Notes: generated from the letters alone by a model not told the origin. 64,000 bases of DNA from Parvularculaceae bacterium (GCA_021776475.1 JAJFFV010000002.1:186001-250000), one strand, 5' to 3'; shown: positions 25,940-35,708, counted from the stretch's first letter. Numbers and translations: made by a program.

Positions 25940-28132
25940 CTAGATATCAAGCTCTTCCACAACGAACGCGGCGTTTTCCTGGATGAAAATGTAACGCGGC
26001 TCGGCTTTCTTGCCCATCAGTCGCTCGACCAGGTCGAGCACTTCGTCCGTCTTGTCTTCCGGGATGACCACGCGGGCAAGGGAGCGGGTTGCCGGGTTCA
26101 TGGTGGTCTCCTTCAACTGGTTTGGCATCATCTCGCCGAGCCCCTTGAAGCGGGAGGCGTCAATTTTGGCGCCTTTCTTGAACTCTTTTTTGATCAGTTT
26201 TTCACGGTGTGCCTCATCTGTCGCGTAGACAGACTTTCCGCCTGAAGAGAGTTTGTAGAGCGGTGGCTGGGCCAGATACAGCCGGCCCTCGCGAATAAGG
26301 TCTGGCATCATGCGTTGAAAGAACGTGATGAGGAGGGCGGCGATATGGGCGCCATCGACATCGGCGTCAGTCATGATGATAATTTTTTCGTAGCGCAATT
26401 CTTCCGTATCAAAACTGGATTCCATGCCAGCCCCGAGAGCTTGCGTGATATCCTGTATTTCCTGATTGCCGGTGATCTTATCTCTTGTCGCAGACGCGAC
26501 ATTGAGGATCTTGCCGCGCAGAGGCAGGATGGCCTGGGTTTTGCGGTTGCGTGCCTGTTTGGCGGAGCCGCCGGCTGAATCGCCTTCGACGAGAAAAATC
26601 TCTGTACCGGCGGCGGCTTGCTGCGAACAATCGGCAAGCTTACCTGGCAGGCGTAGTTTGCGGGTCGCGGACGCCCTCGCGACTTCCTTTTCCTTGCGCC
26701 GGCGGATGCGCTGATCGGCCTGATCGACGACCCATTCAAGAAGCGTATCCGCCTGTTTGCGGTGGCCAGCGAGCCAGTGATCAAACTCGGCGCGGACCGC
26801 TGCTTCGGTCAGTTTTTGCGCATCGGCGGTGGCCAGTTTGTCCTTGGTCTGGCCCTGAAACTCCGGATTTGAGATAAAAACTGAGAGCATCGCACCGGCA
26901 GTGCCCATGATGTCCTCGGCGGTAATGACCGACGCCTTTTTGTTGCCCGCGAGGTCGGCATAGGCTTTCAGGCCGCGAGAAAGGGCAGAGCGTAGGCCCT
27001 GCTCGTGTGTGCCGCCTTCTGGTGTCGGGATTGTGTTGCAATAGGAGTTGGTAAAACCATCCGCCACCTGACCGCCTTGCATTGCAAAACCAGCGCCGCC
27101 CCAGATCACGGCCCATTCAACCGTACCGTGGCCGCCTTCGCGCTCGATTTTGCCGGCAAAAATTTCGTCCGTGATCGTCGGTTTGCTGCCCAAAATGGTG
27201 GTGAGGTAATCGCGCAGGCCGTTGACGAATTTGAAGCTTTCCTCCGGCGGCGTCGGGTCGTCATTCGGGAGCAGGGCCGTTGCACACTTCCAGCGGATTT
27301 CGACACCACCAAAAAGATAGGCCTTGGAGCGCGTCATCCGGTGCAGGCGTGACGGGCGGAAGGTCAGCTTGGTGCCGAAAATCTCCGGATCCGGGTGGAA
27401 TGTCACCGTAGTACCGCGCCGGTTATGGGCATCGCCTACTTTTTTGAGTGTGGATGTCGGTATGCCTTTGGCAAATGTCTGCCGGTACAACTTACGGTTG
27501 CGGGCAACTTCAACGGTCAGATCGTCGGACAACGCATTGACGACTGAAATGCCGACACCGTGCAATCCGCCCGAAGTAGCATAGGTCTTGTTAGAAAATT
27601 TCGCCCCGGCGTGAAGTGTAGTCATGATTACTTCGAGAGCTGATTTTTTCCTGAATTTGGGGTGTGCGTCGATCGGGATGCCGCGACCATTGTCAGTGAC
27701 GCTGAGATAACCGTTTTCGTGCATTTCAACTTCGATCCGGTTGGCGTGGCCGGCGACAGCCTCATCCATACAATTATCGAGGACTTCCGCGAACAAATGA
27801 TGCAAAGCGGCCTCGTCGGTGCCACCAATATACATGCCCGGGCGTTTACGAACCGGCTCGAGGCCTTCAAGGACCTCAATATCCTTAGCGGAATACTCAC
27901 CGCCGAACAGATCTGGCGCTGCATTATTTCTGGCGGGCGCTCTCTTCGCAGCGGCTGTCACAGTCTTCTTTGTTCCTTTTTTGAGGGCTGGTTTTTGGGA
28001 AGCCTTTTTTGCAGATGCCTTCTTAAGGGTTTTTTTTGCTGCCTTTTTGGTGTTCTTTTTCGCAAGCGCCTTCTTTGACGCCTTCTTTGACGCCTTCTTT
28101 TTGGCGGGCTTGGGTGGGAGCTTGCGCGCCAT
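25940..28132 (-). CDS. parE: DNA topoisomerase IV subunit B with lysine-rich N-terminal tail
   Basis: A 730-residue type IIA topoisomerase ATPase subunit that decatenates chromosomes with ParC. GHKL motifs are DNCMDEAVAGHA, DNGRGIPI and GGLHGVGISVVNALSD. The TOPRIM motifs are FLVEGDSAGGSA and IMTDADVDGAHIAALL, and KLPGKLADCS marks ParE rather than GyrB. Residues 1 to about 70 are an extra tail made almost wholly of Lys, Ala, Ser and Thr (KKASKKASKKALAKK), absent from most ParE proteins. The ATG at 28132 follows AGAGGA by 6 bases, so the tail is part of the gene. Confidence 0.95.
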   Translation of the reverse strand: MARKLPPKPAKKKASKKASKKALAKKNTKKAAKKTLKKASAKKASQKPALKKGTKKTVTAAAKRAPARNNAAPDLFGGEYSAKDIEVLEGLEPVRKRPGMYIGGTDEAALHHLFAEVLDNCMDEAVAGHANRIEVEMHENGYLSVTDNGRGIPIDAHPKFRKKSALEVIMTTLHAGAKFSNKTYATSGGLHGVGISVVNALSDDLTVEVARNRKLYRQTFAKGIPTSTLKKVGDAHNRRGTTVTFHPDPEIFGTKLTFRPSRLHRMTRSKAYLFGGVEIRWKCATALLPNDDPTPPEESFKFVNGLRDYLTTILGSKPTITDEIFAGKIEREGGHGTVEWAVIWGGAGFAMQGGQVADGFTNSYCNTIPTPEGGTHEQGLRSALSRGLKAYADLAGNKKASVITAEDIMGTAGAMLSVFISNPEFQGQTKDKLATADAQKLTEAAVRAEFDHWLAGHRKQADTLLEWVVDQADQRIRRRKEKEVARASATRKLRLPGKLADCSQQAAAGTEIFLVEGDSAGGSAKQARNRKTQAILPLRGKILNVASATRDKITGNQEIQDITQALGAGMESSFDTEELRYEKIIIMTDADVDGAHIAALLITFFQRMMPDLIREGRLYLAQPPLYKLSSGGKSVYATDEAHREKLIKKEFKKGAKIDASRFKGLGEMMPNQLKETTMNPATRSLARVVIPEDKTDEVLDLVERLMGKKAEPRYIFIQENAAFVVEELDI
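28067..28102 (-). repeat. 12-base tandem repeat in the parE tail
   Basis: Three copies of CGCCTTCTTTGA (the last incomplete) run head to tail and encode SKKA units on the minus strand. They suggest slippage growth of the lysine-rich tail. Confidence 0.8.
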
Positions 28133-28212
28133 CAAATCCTCTACACATACTGAAACGCCCATCTCTTAAGGGCTTTCGGGCAATATCCGCAAGCGTGATG
28201 AGGGCAAAATCA

Positions 28213-28827
28213 TCAAATGAACGGAACGAGAGGAATGCCGCGCCTGAACTTCTTTTCACAGCGTTTCAGTTGTGATTCATATCTCGCGGCCTGCGCTGCG
28301 ACGACGCTGGCCCGGCGTTTGACCGCCGGTTTGCGCCTCCAGCTGCCTTTAAGGTAGCCGCCGGCGCCTTCATGATAGGCCAGATACTGGTTGTAGGCGT
28401 CATTGCGGGCAACACCGGTGCGCTTTGACGAGGCGCTAACGTACCAGCCGATGAAATCTGCCGCATCGGAGAAATTCTTGCGGCTCGCGCCACTTTTGCC
28501 AGTGCTGTTCTTGTAGGTCTGCCAGGTCGTATCAAGAGCCTGGGCATAGCCCTTGGCCGAAGAGGGGCGCTTGCCAGGGAAAATGAACAGGAATTTGCTG
28601 CGTTCAGGGCGAGCGGTTTTATCGAAGGAGGATTCTTTCTTAATGAACGCCAGCTGCAGGGCAATCGGCACTTTCCATTTCTTCTCGGCCTTACGGGTGG
28701 CGCGATACCATGAGCGGTTCTGCTCGAAAATCGAGCAGGCATTGCCCTGGTCCGATGGTGGTGTTGAAGAGCATGCGCTCACGATGGCAAGGGATGCAGC
28801 GGCAGCGATCAAAAGAACATGGTTCAT
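28213..28827 (-). CDS. Lipoprotein with lytic transglycosylase (SLT) domain
   Basis: A 204-residue protein with a lipobox (SLAIVSACSS). The SLT-like core shows LQLAFIKKESSFD (catalytic Glu), SSAKGYAQALDTTWQTY and the YNQYLAYHEGAGGYLKGSW stretch typical of a known alphaproteobacterial transglycosylase lipoprotein family. It should cleave peptidoglycan from the outer-membrane side. The start at 28827 (MNHVLL) is the third possible; an ATG 12 bases earlier exists. It lies 80 bases upstream of parE on the same strand. Confidence 0.82.
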   Translation of the reverse strand: MNHVLLIAAAASLAIVSACSSTPPSDQGNACSIFEQNRSWYRATRKAEKKWKVPIALQLAFIKKESSFDKTARPERSKFLFIFPGKRPSSAKGYAQALDTTWQTYKNSTGKSGASRKNFSDAADFIGWYVSASSKRTGVARNDAYNQYLAYHEGAGGYLKGSWRRKPAVKRRASVVAAQAARYESQLKRCEKKFRRGIPLVPFI

Positions 28828-28926
28828 GCCGTTAACCATAAAGCCTGAAACTGAACAAAATCCTACTGCAATTCATACGCTCACGAGCCGGTTCTGGCCA
28901 GCGCGAAGGGCCAATCTTCGCCTCTT

Positions 28927-30852
28927 TTAGCCTTTTTCAACGAACCGTTTTGCGTCGATGGCGGACTCAAATATGTGCGGGGCGACCGACCGGGTCAGCA
29001 TCTTGCCCAGTTTGATGCGCATGAACGCGCTGGTGGTGTAGCGGGAGACGCGCACGTAGTATTTGACCTCCATTTCCTGGACAAATTCCGCATACTCATC
29101 ACTTATGCTTCGATCTATTTCAAAAGCGTCGTAGTTCACAACAGCCCGAACTTTGCGGCTGAGTGGTTTGCAATGCAGCTCGACTGCCGTGCGGAAATTC
29201 TCAATATCCTGCTTGTCGCGCAGGTGAACGCCCTCGAGGTTGACGAACAAAATATCCCTATCAGCGTCGAATACGATCCGGTCTGTGAAGCTGACATCAA
29301 GGAGCGCGTTGCGCAGATCAATTGGATCATCGCGGAAGATGCTGGGATCCATCGGTTTGCGGATATCGATGATGGGAGCAAAGTCCATTTGTGTGAGGAT
29401 GTGCCGCTCAACATCAATGCCATCTGCGATTTCGATGAGCTTCATGCCATCTTGATCAAGCTCGAAAACGCAGCGCTCGGTCACATAGAGGACCGGTTGT
29501 TCACGTTCGCGGGCCAACAGGCCAGAGAACGTAATCTGATCGACAGCTTTCCTGAATTTAAGGGCGCGCCCTTCCTGGTCAATACTCAGCACACCATCGG
29601 TGACGGAAATATCGAGGCCGCCGGCGGTGAAAGTGCCGGCGAAAATTAACTTGCGGGCGTTTTGTGAGATATTGATGAAGCCACCTGCGCCAGCCAAGCG
29701 CGTGCCGAAGCGGCTGACATTGACGTTGCCTTCACCGTCACATTCGGCAAGCCCGAGACAGGCAAGATCAAGCCCGCCGCCATCATAGAGATCGAATTGC
29801 TGGTTCTGGTCGATTATGGCGTCCGTATTCATGGCGGCGCCGAAATCAAGACCGCAGGCGGGCATGCCGCCGATCACACCGGGCTCACAGGTGAGCGTGA
29901 TGTGCTCAAGAATGCCTTCTTCCTGCGCCACCGCCGCAACACCTTCGGGCATGCCGATACCGAGATTGACGATGCCGTTGATCGGCAGTTCGAAGGCGCA
30001 GCGCCTGGCGATGATTTTTCTGGTATCAAGCGGTAGTGGCGTGACGTCCTCTAGCGGTTGGCGAATTTCAGCCGAAAACGCGGGCGAGTATTGAGTGGCA
30101 TAAGTCTGCATGTGGTTTTCTGGTTCGGCGATGACCAGGCAATCGACCAAAGCGCCGGGTACTTTTACCGACCGTGGATGCAGCGAGCCGCGTGCTGCGA
30201 TGCGCTCGACCTGTACGATGACAAGGCCATGCGAATTCTTGGCGGCGGTGGCCATTGCAAGAGCATCAAGGGTGAGGGCCTCGCGCTCCATGGTTATATT
30301 GCCGGCAGGATCTGCAGTGGTGCCGCGCAGGAATGCGACGTTGATCGGTGTCGCCCGGTAAAAAAGCCACTCTTCACCGGCCAGTTCGATAATGCTGACG
30401 AGATCCTCTTTTGTCGCCTCGTTGATTTTGCCGCCCTGCAAGCGTGGGTCAACAAAGGTCCGCAGGCCAACTTTTGAAATCGTACCCGGTTTCCCCGCAG
30501 CGATATCGCGATAGAGATGGGAGATGCAGCCTTGGGGGAAATTGTAGGCCTCGATTTTGTTCTCGACCGCGAGCTGCGCCAGTTTCGGAATAAGACCCCA
30601 ATGGCCACCTATCGCACGTTTCACAAGACCATTATGGCCGAGCCGGTTAAGCCCGCGCTCCTTGCCGTCGCCCTGACCAGCAGCGAAGATGAGACTGAGA
30701 TCGCGCGGCTCTCCGGTTTCGAGAAAGCGTTTTTCAAGCGCGACGAGCAGTTCGTCCGGCGTGCCGACACCGACGAAGCCGGACGTTGCAATGGTGTCGC
30801 CATCAGCAATCAGCGCGACCGATTCATCCGCAGAAACGACTTTGTTTCGCAT
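28927..30852 (-). CDS. Acyl-CoA:acetate/3-ketoacid CoA-transferase with C-terminal extension
   Basis: A 641-residue fused alpha-beta CoA-transferase of family I (YdiF/propionate CoA-transferase-like). [16 protein letters not shown] marks the N-terminal half. In the second half [13 protein letters not shown] and [15 protein letters not shown] contain the catalytic Glu. YdiF-type enzymes end near 530 residues; here a further domain of about 110 residues follows (INDIRKP-like region to the end). It may transfer CoA between short-chain acids or ketoacids. The ATG at 30852 follows GGGAGAGAG; the frame open to 30963 is longer but lacks family residues. Confidence 0.88.
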   Translation of the reverse strand: MRNKVVSADESVALIADGDTIATSGFVGVGTPDELLVALEKRFLETGEPRDLSLIFAAGQGDGKERGLNRLGHNGLVKRAIGGHWGLIPKLAQLAVENKIEAYNFPQGCISHLYRDIAAGKPGTISKVGLRTFVDPRLQGGKINEATKEDLVSIIELAGEEWLFYRATPINVAFLRGTTADPAGNITMEREALTLDALAMATAAKNSHGLVIVQVERIAARGSLHPRSVKVPGALVDCLVIAEPENHMQTYATQYSPAFSAEIRQPLEDVTPLPLDTRKIIARRCAFELPINGIVNLGIGMPEGVAAVAQEEGILEHITLTCEPGVIGGMPACGLDFGAAMNTDAIIDQNQQFDLYDGGGLDLACLGLAECDGEGNVNVSRFGTRLAGAGGFINISQNARKLIFAGTFTAGGLDISVTDGVLSIDQEGRALKFRKAVDQITFSGLLAREREQPVLYVTERCVFELDQDGMKLIEIADGIDVERHILTQMDFAPIIDIRKPMDPSIFRDDPIDLRNALLDVSFTDRIVFDADRDILFVNLEGVHLRDKQDIENFRTAVELHCKPLSRKVRAVVNYDAFEIDRSISDEYAEFVQEMEVKYYVRVSRYTTSAFMRIKLGKMLTRSVAPHIFESAIDAKRFVEKG

Positions 30853-31009
30853 GGGCTCTCTCCCAAATTGCCGCTGCAGCCCAATGGGGCCACCAATTGA
30901 CGTGCCCGTCAAGGGGCGACAATGGAGTGCGTCAACCCGTTCTGGTCTCCCGTAGTCTGACAATCTAAGTCATTGAAATGTTTCAGAACCCGTCTATGCT
31001 TCTGTTGTC

Positions 31010-31040
31010 TGGCTGAATTCACGCCATCTTCGTTCAGCCA
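31010..31040. repeat. Inverted repeat in the divergent CoA-transferase/Lys-rich gene region
   Basis: TGGCTGAA at 31010-31017 and TTCAGCCA at 31033-31040 form 8-base perfect arms 15 bases apart. It could be an operator or a stem-loop; no T-run follows. Confidence 0.45.
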
Positions 31041-31154
31041 TGATATTATTTTCGTGAAAACTGAAGCCCCTATTCATCGGAAATGCAGACGCCAGAAGCG
31101 CCGCAAGGACATTATGGCTCCGATCCGTCCATTTATTAGTAAAGGAATACTGAG

Positions 31155-31388
31155 ATGACAAAAAAATCCGCAGACGGGAAAAAGATGTTTCGTCAGCCGC
31201 CCAGAGAAGGCGGCAAAGCCGATGCCGAGAAAGCTCTTTTGGAAAGGCAAAAGAAGAGTGAAAAATTGAAAGAACTGCGGCTTGTAAAGGAAGCAGAGGA
31301 CCGCGCTGCCGAGGTCTTAAATCCGAAAAAGAAGAAAGCACGCAGAAAAAGTACGATCCCGGCATTTGTCCCGCAGAAAGGCGCGTAA
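31155..31388 (+). CDS. Small lysine-rich protein of unknown function
   Basis: A 77-residue protein with about one third charged residues, basic overall (KKKKARRKS near the C-terminus), one helical stretch (ALLERQKKSEKLKELRLVKEAE) and no membrane segment. I do not recognise it. An AAGGA ribosome site lies about 10 bases before the ATG, and base use resembles neighbouring genes. A nucleic-acid-binding role is only a guess from the charge. Upstream lies the divergent CoA-transferase; downstream is cspA. Confidence 0.55.
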   Translation: MTKKSADGKKMFRQPPREGGKADAEKALLERQKKSEKLKELRLVKEAEDRAAEVLNPKKKKARRKSTIPAFVPQKGA

Positions 31389-31689
31389 CCATTGGTTTGC
31401 GCTGCGAATGTCTGTTGTCAACAAAAGGTTGATCAGGAAGGGGCAAATCATGCCGGATCAAGTGGTCAGGCAGGGCTTTAGTGCATCATTCCACACTTTG
31501 CCATTGTATTACAAAGCAATACCAACTATGTGCCGGTTATCGATTATTGGCCGAACAGCCTGGGCACCACGTCGTTTTACCTGACGCTGACGTTTAAGAC
31601 TTTTTCCAAAATCGAAAACCGAGTCATGAGCCGAACCTTTCGGGTGCGGGTAGTGACGCAGCGATAATTCGTCAGTGAAAGGACATCAA
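31389..31689 (+). other. Region before the cold-shock gene, with a possible gene remnant
   Basis: These 301 bases hold no intact gene. A stretch open from 31482 to a TAA at 31667 reads like protein (YVPVIDYWPNSLGTTSFYL) but has no start codon after the TAG at 31479; it may be a decayed gene end or chance. The last part is also the likely 5' leader of the cold-shock mRNA, which in other bacteria is long and structured. Confidence 0.3.
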
Positions 31690-31899
31690 ATGATCACCGG
31701 CACAGTAAAATTTTATAACGACCAAAAAGGGTTTGGATTCATCCAGCCAGAAGACGGCTCAAAGGATGTATTTGTGCATGCAACTGCGCTTGAAAGAGCC
31801 GGCATCACCGGCTTGACCGAAGGTCAAAAAGTGATGTTTGAGACCGAGACAGATGCACGCAGCGGCAAACTTGCTGTAGGCACCCTCGAACTTACTTAG
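31690..31899 (+). CDS. Cold-shock protein (CSD family)
   Basis: A 69-residue protein with the cold-shock domain: [19 protein letters not shown] (RNP1 KGFGFI) and [10 protein letters not shown] (RNP2 VFVH). It binds single-stranded nucleic acid and melts RNA structure. The ATG at 31690 follows AAAGGA by 7 bases; a GTG at 31675 would put this ribosome site inside the gene. It is the alphaproteobacterial CspA type. The neighbours suggest no operon. Confidence 0.93.
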   Translation: MITGTVKFYNDQKGFGFIQPEDGSKDVFVHATALERAGITGLTEGQKVMFETETDARSGKLAVGTLELT

Positions 31900-31948
31900 G
31901 CAAGAGCCAGCGACCGCAAAATGACACCATCCTTCCGGGGAGGAATCA

Positions 31949-32845
31949 ATGCGGCTGTTTAGCATCAATCCGCGTTGGTTGCGGCTCATTCAAACTGTTT
32001 CAAAATTCTGCGTCGCGGGTTGTCTGACCGGGTCATATCTGGCCGGGTCAGCGCTCGCGCAAAATGATATTTCCGTGCCAGCGAATGCCCAGGCCGAGAG
32101 CTATGGCAACGGTTGGCAGTGTGATCAGGGGTACAGAGCCTCGGGTGAGATCTGTCAAAAGATCCAAAGGCCTGCCAACGCCTTCCTGACAAAAATTACC
32201 TATGGGCGTGGTTGGGACTGCGCGCGCGGCTATCGGGAAGATTCCGATGCCTGCATTGCGATCCCCGTGCCGGAAAACGCGTATCTTAATTCGTTCGGTG
32301 ATGGTTGGACCTGCGAACGAGGGTTCACTAAGGTCGATGAAACCTGCGTCGGCGTCGATCTACCGGAGAACGGCTACCTCGATGCCGTGTCATCCACATC
32401 AGGCTGGAAATGCGAGCGTGGCTTTAAAGCGCTGAACAAGGAGTGTGTTGCGGTCGAGGTGCCGGTCAACGCATTTTTACTACCCTCCGGGCAAAAGTGG
32501 CAATGCGATCGTGGCTTTCGAAAGGCTGGCAGCGGATGCGCGGTCGTTGAGGTGCCCGAACACGGGTTTCTGAAACATTCCGCCTTCGGATCGGAATGGG
32601 AATGCAATCGGGGATTTCGCTCCGTCAGCGGCGAATGCGTCAAGATCCCGGTGCCGGCACGTGGTTATCTTTCCATATCTTCATACGGATCTGGCTGGCA
32701 GTGCGAACGCGGATTCAAGGCTGAATTGGACAGCTGTTTGGCAGTTAGCGTACCAGCGAATGCGCACCTTGATTACTCAGGGCACAAGTGGGAGTGCGAC
32801 CGGCCATACCGCAAGAATAACGGCGTATGTGTCCGGTCCGACTAG
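31949..32845 (+). CDS. Exported protein with eight cysteine-pair repeats
   Basis: A 298-residue protein with a long signal peptide or membrane anchor (cleavage after ALA at about residue 37). The rest is eight units of about 32 residues starting VPxNA[YF]L, then x4-7, G-x-x-W-x-C-x-R-G-[FY], x7-8 and C. Every unit has exactly two cysteines about 12 residues apart, so a chain of disulfide-linked modules outside the cytoplasm is likely. The fifth unit begins EVPVNAFL and the eighth EVPxx is replaced by SVPANAHL. I recall similar units attached to caspase-like or peptidase proteins, but here they stand alone. Function unknown. GGAGGA precedes the ATG. Confidence 0.85.
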   Translation: MRLFSINPRWLRLIQTVSKFCVAGCLTGSYLAGSALAQNDISVPANAQAESYGNGWQCDQGYRASGEICQKIQRPANAFLTKITYGRGWDCARGYREDSDACIAIPVPENAYLNSFGDGWTCERGFTKVDETCVGVDLPENGYLDAVSSTSGWKCERGFKALNKECVAVEVPVNAFLLPSGQKWQCDRGFRKAGSGCAVVEVPEHGFLKHSAFGSEWECNRGFRSVSGECVKIPVPARGYLSISSYGSGWQCERGFKAELDSCLAVSVPANAHLDYSGHKWECDRPYRKNNGVCVRSD

Positions 32846-33106
32846 GGCCGTAAGGCTGCGTCAACTGGCTTGGCTAAGGAAAGGCGATGATATCGCCATC
32901 GGCAACGCAGCCCCCGAAACTGCTTGATCAGATGGACAGATCAGAACAATCCTGTCGCGCCAGGCTGGAGGCTTCAAGAACCTGTCCTTGGACATCCCTG
33001 TGAGATTGCGTTGTCCGGCCGCGATGCCATGAGTACCCATAATACTTTCAAAACTCCGGTATTTGCCAACTTAGAGTGGTGGGCAGATGCTTGAGCTAGG
33101 GTCCAT

Positions 33107-34414
33107 CTAACCCGGCAAACGCATCACTGCTCTGAGGCCACCCATCGGCGCGACGCAGAGCGTCACATCGCCGCCATGGGCGCGGGCGACGTCGCGGACA
33201 ACAGCGAGCCCAAGGCCAACACCGGCAATGTTCTGATTGCGGGCCTCGTCAAGCCGCGAAAACGGTTTGAAGGCTTCGTCGTATTGCTCGGGCGGGATGC
33301 CCGGGCCGTCGTCATCGACTGTGATTTCAACAAAATTTTCGTCGCGCGCCGCTGATAGAAGCACGTTTTTGGCGTGCTTGAAGCCGTTTGAGACGAGATT
33401 GGCAATCGCGCGTTTCAGCGCATGGCGGCGCGCATCCATTTCGAGGCTCTCCGGCAAATCAACCCTGAGCTGATGGCCGCCGCGTTCCGTGTCCGCAACG
33501 ATTTCATCGGCGAGATTGCGCAAGTCAAACAGAATCGGTTCTTCTTGTGCCTGATTGCCGGCAAAGGCGAGATACTCGTCTAGCATCCGCTCCATTTCAT
33601 TGACATCAGCTTTAAGTTCATGCGTGTCCTCGCCTTCGGGCATCATGGCGAGGGCGAGCTTCATCCGGGTGAGGGGCGTTCTAAGGTCGTGACTGACGCC
33701 GGCAAGCATGGAAGTGCGCTGATTGACATAGCGCTTGATACGCTGGCGCATGGCCAGAAAGGCAGCGCCTGCCGCGCGTACTTCTCTGGCACCGGAGGGC
33801 TTGTATTCCGGTATGTCCTTGCCCCGCCCGAAGGCTTCGGCGGCTTTGGCAAGCCGGGTGATCGAGCGGATCTGATTACGCATGAACACCAAAGAGACGT
33901 AGCCCAGGAGACAGGTCGCGCCGATCAGCCAGAGGATGAACAGCCAGGCATTATCCGTGTACACACGTTCTCGCAGCACCAGGAAAACAAGGAAGCCTTC
34001 ATCGAGCTGGACCCTGATTTCTACATAATTTTTGTAGCCTGCTATGTTGTACCAGTAGGGTTGTGCAAGCGCTTCCGACAGCCTTTTGTCGAGGGTGCTG
34101 CTGTTGACCGCAAAGATGCCCCTTTTGTCCTTGGGCGGAATGACACCCCCTTCTTCGAAGCGGATCGCGATGTCGAGATCTTCACGGGCGAGGGAGGTGA
34201 CCTGCTCGCGTGCCGCGTCATTGCCAGCTTGCCTGTAAAGTTGTGTAACGAGCGCAATATCACCCGCAGCGTTTCCCGAAAGATTGCCGCTAACCTCTTC
34301 CCAGTGGCGGTTGAAGAAAATATAGGTGACAACAGCCTGCATAATGAAAATCGGCAGCACCACGATCAGGAGCGTGCGAGCGTAGAGGCCTTTGGGGGTG
34401 AAATCTCGCAACAT
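33107..34414 (-). CDS. EnvZ-type sensor histidine kinase
   Basis: A 435-residue membrane kinase. Helices lie near residues 10-33 and 155-180 and flank a periplasmic domain of about 120 residues. HAMP (FMRNQIRSITRLAKAAEAFG), HisKA with the His in LAGVSHDLRTPLTRMKLAL, and HATPase (LVSNGFKHAKN, DDGPGIPPE, GVGLGLAVVRDVA) follow. It should phosphorylate the OmpR-type regulator whose gene ends one base before its ATG (TGA-T-ATG), giving translational coupling. The input signal is unknown, but osmotic or envelope stress is common in the family. Confidence 0.93.
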   Translation of the reverse strand: MLRDFTPKGLYARTLLIVVLPIFIMQAVVTYIFFNRHWEEVSGNLSGNAAGDIALVTQLYRQAGNDAAREQVTSLAREDLDIAIRFEEGGVIPPKDKRGIFAVNSSTLDKRLSEALAQPYWYNIAGYKNYVEIRVQLDEGFLVFLVLRERVYTDNAWLFILWLIGATCLLGYVSLVFMRNQIRSITRLAKAAEAFGRGKDIPEYKPSGAREVRAAGAAFLAMRQRIKRYVNQRTSMLAGVSHDLRTPLTRMKLALAMMPEGEDTHELKADVNEMERMLDEYLAFAGNQAQEEPILFDLRNLADEIVADTERGGHQLRVDLPESLEMDARRHALKRAIANLVSNGFKHAKNVLLSAARDENFVEITVDDDGPGIPPEQYDEAFKPFSRLDEARNQNIAGVGLGLAVVRDVARAHGGDVTLCVAPMGGLRAVMRLPG

Positions 34415-34415
34415 A

Positions 34416-35096
34416 TCAATCTACCATCAATGCGTAGCCAACGCCGCGCACGGTTTGCAACAAAAGAGGCGTGCGCGGATCATCTTCAATTTTGCGGCGC
34501 AAACGGGTGACCTGTACGTCAATGGAACGGTCAAGCGCCGCAGTGGTCTTCTCGGCCAGCGCAGCCCGTGAGATTGGTGCGCCCGGTTTCTGGACCAGTG
34601 CCCGGAGAAGGGCGAGTTCGCCGGAGGTGAGGCGGATGATATCACTGTCGCGCCGCAGCTCGCCTTTTTCAGGGCTAAACCAGCACGAGCCGAAGGTAAA
34701 TTCAGCCTGCCGCGATCTGTCGACAGTTTGGCGCCGGAGCAGGTTTTTGATCCGCAACAAAAGCTCGCGCGGTTCAAACGGTTTGGCGAGGTAGTCATCG
34801 GCGCCGAGTTCCAGTCCTTCAATCCGGTCTTCCGGCTGACCGCGCGCTGTCAACAGGATGATTGGTACGTTGGAGACGGCGCGTAGTGATGAGGTCAGCG
34901 CGAAGCCACTTTCTCCCGGCATCATCACATCCAGGATCAGCAGGTCAAAACTGATTCCGTCCATGAGTTTGCGTGCTTTCTCGGCGCTTCCCGCAGTTGT
35001 GGCATGATATTGATGATCCTTCAAAAAACGCTTCAGGAGCGAACGGATGCGATCATCATCGTCAACGATCAGGATATGGGGGGCGTCTTCATCCAT
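34416..35096 (-). CDS. OmpR-type response regulator
   Basis: A 226-residue protein with a receiver (ILIVDDDDRIRSLL; phosphoacceptor Asp in LLILDVMMPGESG) and a winged helix (LTSGELALLRALVQKPGAPISR, then DRSIDVQVTRLRRKIEDDP). It belongs to the OmpR group. The ATG at 35096 is used; the base triplet just upstream is TTG. It is the first gene of a two-gene unit with the EnvZ-type kinase. Confidence 0.94.
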   Translation of the reverse strand: MDEDAPHILIVDDDDRIRSLLKRFLKDHQYHATTAGSAEKARKLMDGISFDLLILDVMMPGESGFALTSSLRAVSNVPIILLTARGQPEDRIEGLELGADDYLAKPFEPRELLLRIKNLLRRQTVDRSRQAEFTFGSCWFSPEKGELRRDSDIIRLTSGELALLRALVQKPGAPISRAALAEKTTAALDRSIDVQVTRLRRKIEDDPRTPLLLQTVRGVGYALMVD

Positions 35097-35171
35097 CAAA
35101 AGCCAAACTCGTCATCATGGTTTGCGCAGTGTAGCGCAAGGCGCACAATCATCCAATTGCCCGCGCCCATT

Positions 35172-35708
35172 TCAGGCCTGTTTCTTTCGTAAATGCTGAA
35201 GGGCCAGTTGCGTATAATGTTTCCCCGTCCACACGGTAATGGCGGCGCCCGCCCATAAAAAGAACACGCCGATCGCGCGCGCGATGTCTGGCGCCGGCAA
35301 GAGCAGCAGGGCGATCGCGATAAACTGGATGGCGGTTTTCCATTTCGCGAGGAACGTCACCGGGATCGATATTTCACCGGCGAGGGCCTCGCGCAGTCCC
35401 GCAACCCAGAACTCACGTAGAATAATGATCAGTGCAACGATAACATGCAGATCCGTGAGGGTCCGGTCCATGATCAACAGGACTAGCGCAACAGATGTCA
35501 GCAGCTTGTCGGCAATCGGATCGAGTGCCGCGCCGAGAGCCGAGGTCTGGTTCAAGCGCCGGGCAATATAGCCATCGAAGAAATCCGTTACACCCGCGAT
35601 CGCAAACAGGGCAAACGCCACCCAACGGCTCCAATCGCCGCCAATGAAAAAACAGGCGACAAAAGGCAAGATCAACACGATGCGGAAAAAAGTCAGCAAG
35701 TTCGCCAT
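35172..35708 (-). CDS. pgsA: CDP-diacylglycerol-glycerol-3-phosphate 3-phosphatidyltransferase
   Basis: A 178-residue membrane enzyme making phosphatidylglycerol-phosphate. The CDP-alcohol phosphotransferase signature is [27 protein letters not shown] over two ends, with all the Asp and Gly residues expected, in a protein with four or five helices. In many alphaproteobacteria pgsA follows uvrC; here uvrC is 1.5 kb upstream on the same strand with four genes between. Confidence 0.93.
   Translation of the reverse strand: MANLLTFFRIVLILPFVACFFIGGDWSRWVAFALFAIAGVTDFFDGYIARRLNQTSALGAALDPIADKLLTSVALVLLIMDRTLTDLHVIVALIIILREFWVAGLREALAGEISIPVTFLAKWKTAIQFIAIALLLLPAPDIARAIGVFFLWAGAAITVWTGKHYTQLALQHLRKKQA

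Noticed and set aside
25808-26245. Plus-strand open frame opposite the end of parE
   Set aside because: It lies mostly antisense to conserved ParE codons and has no ribosome site or family likeness.
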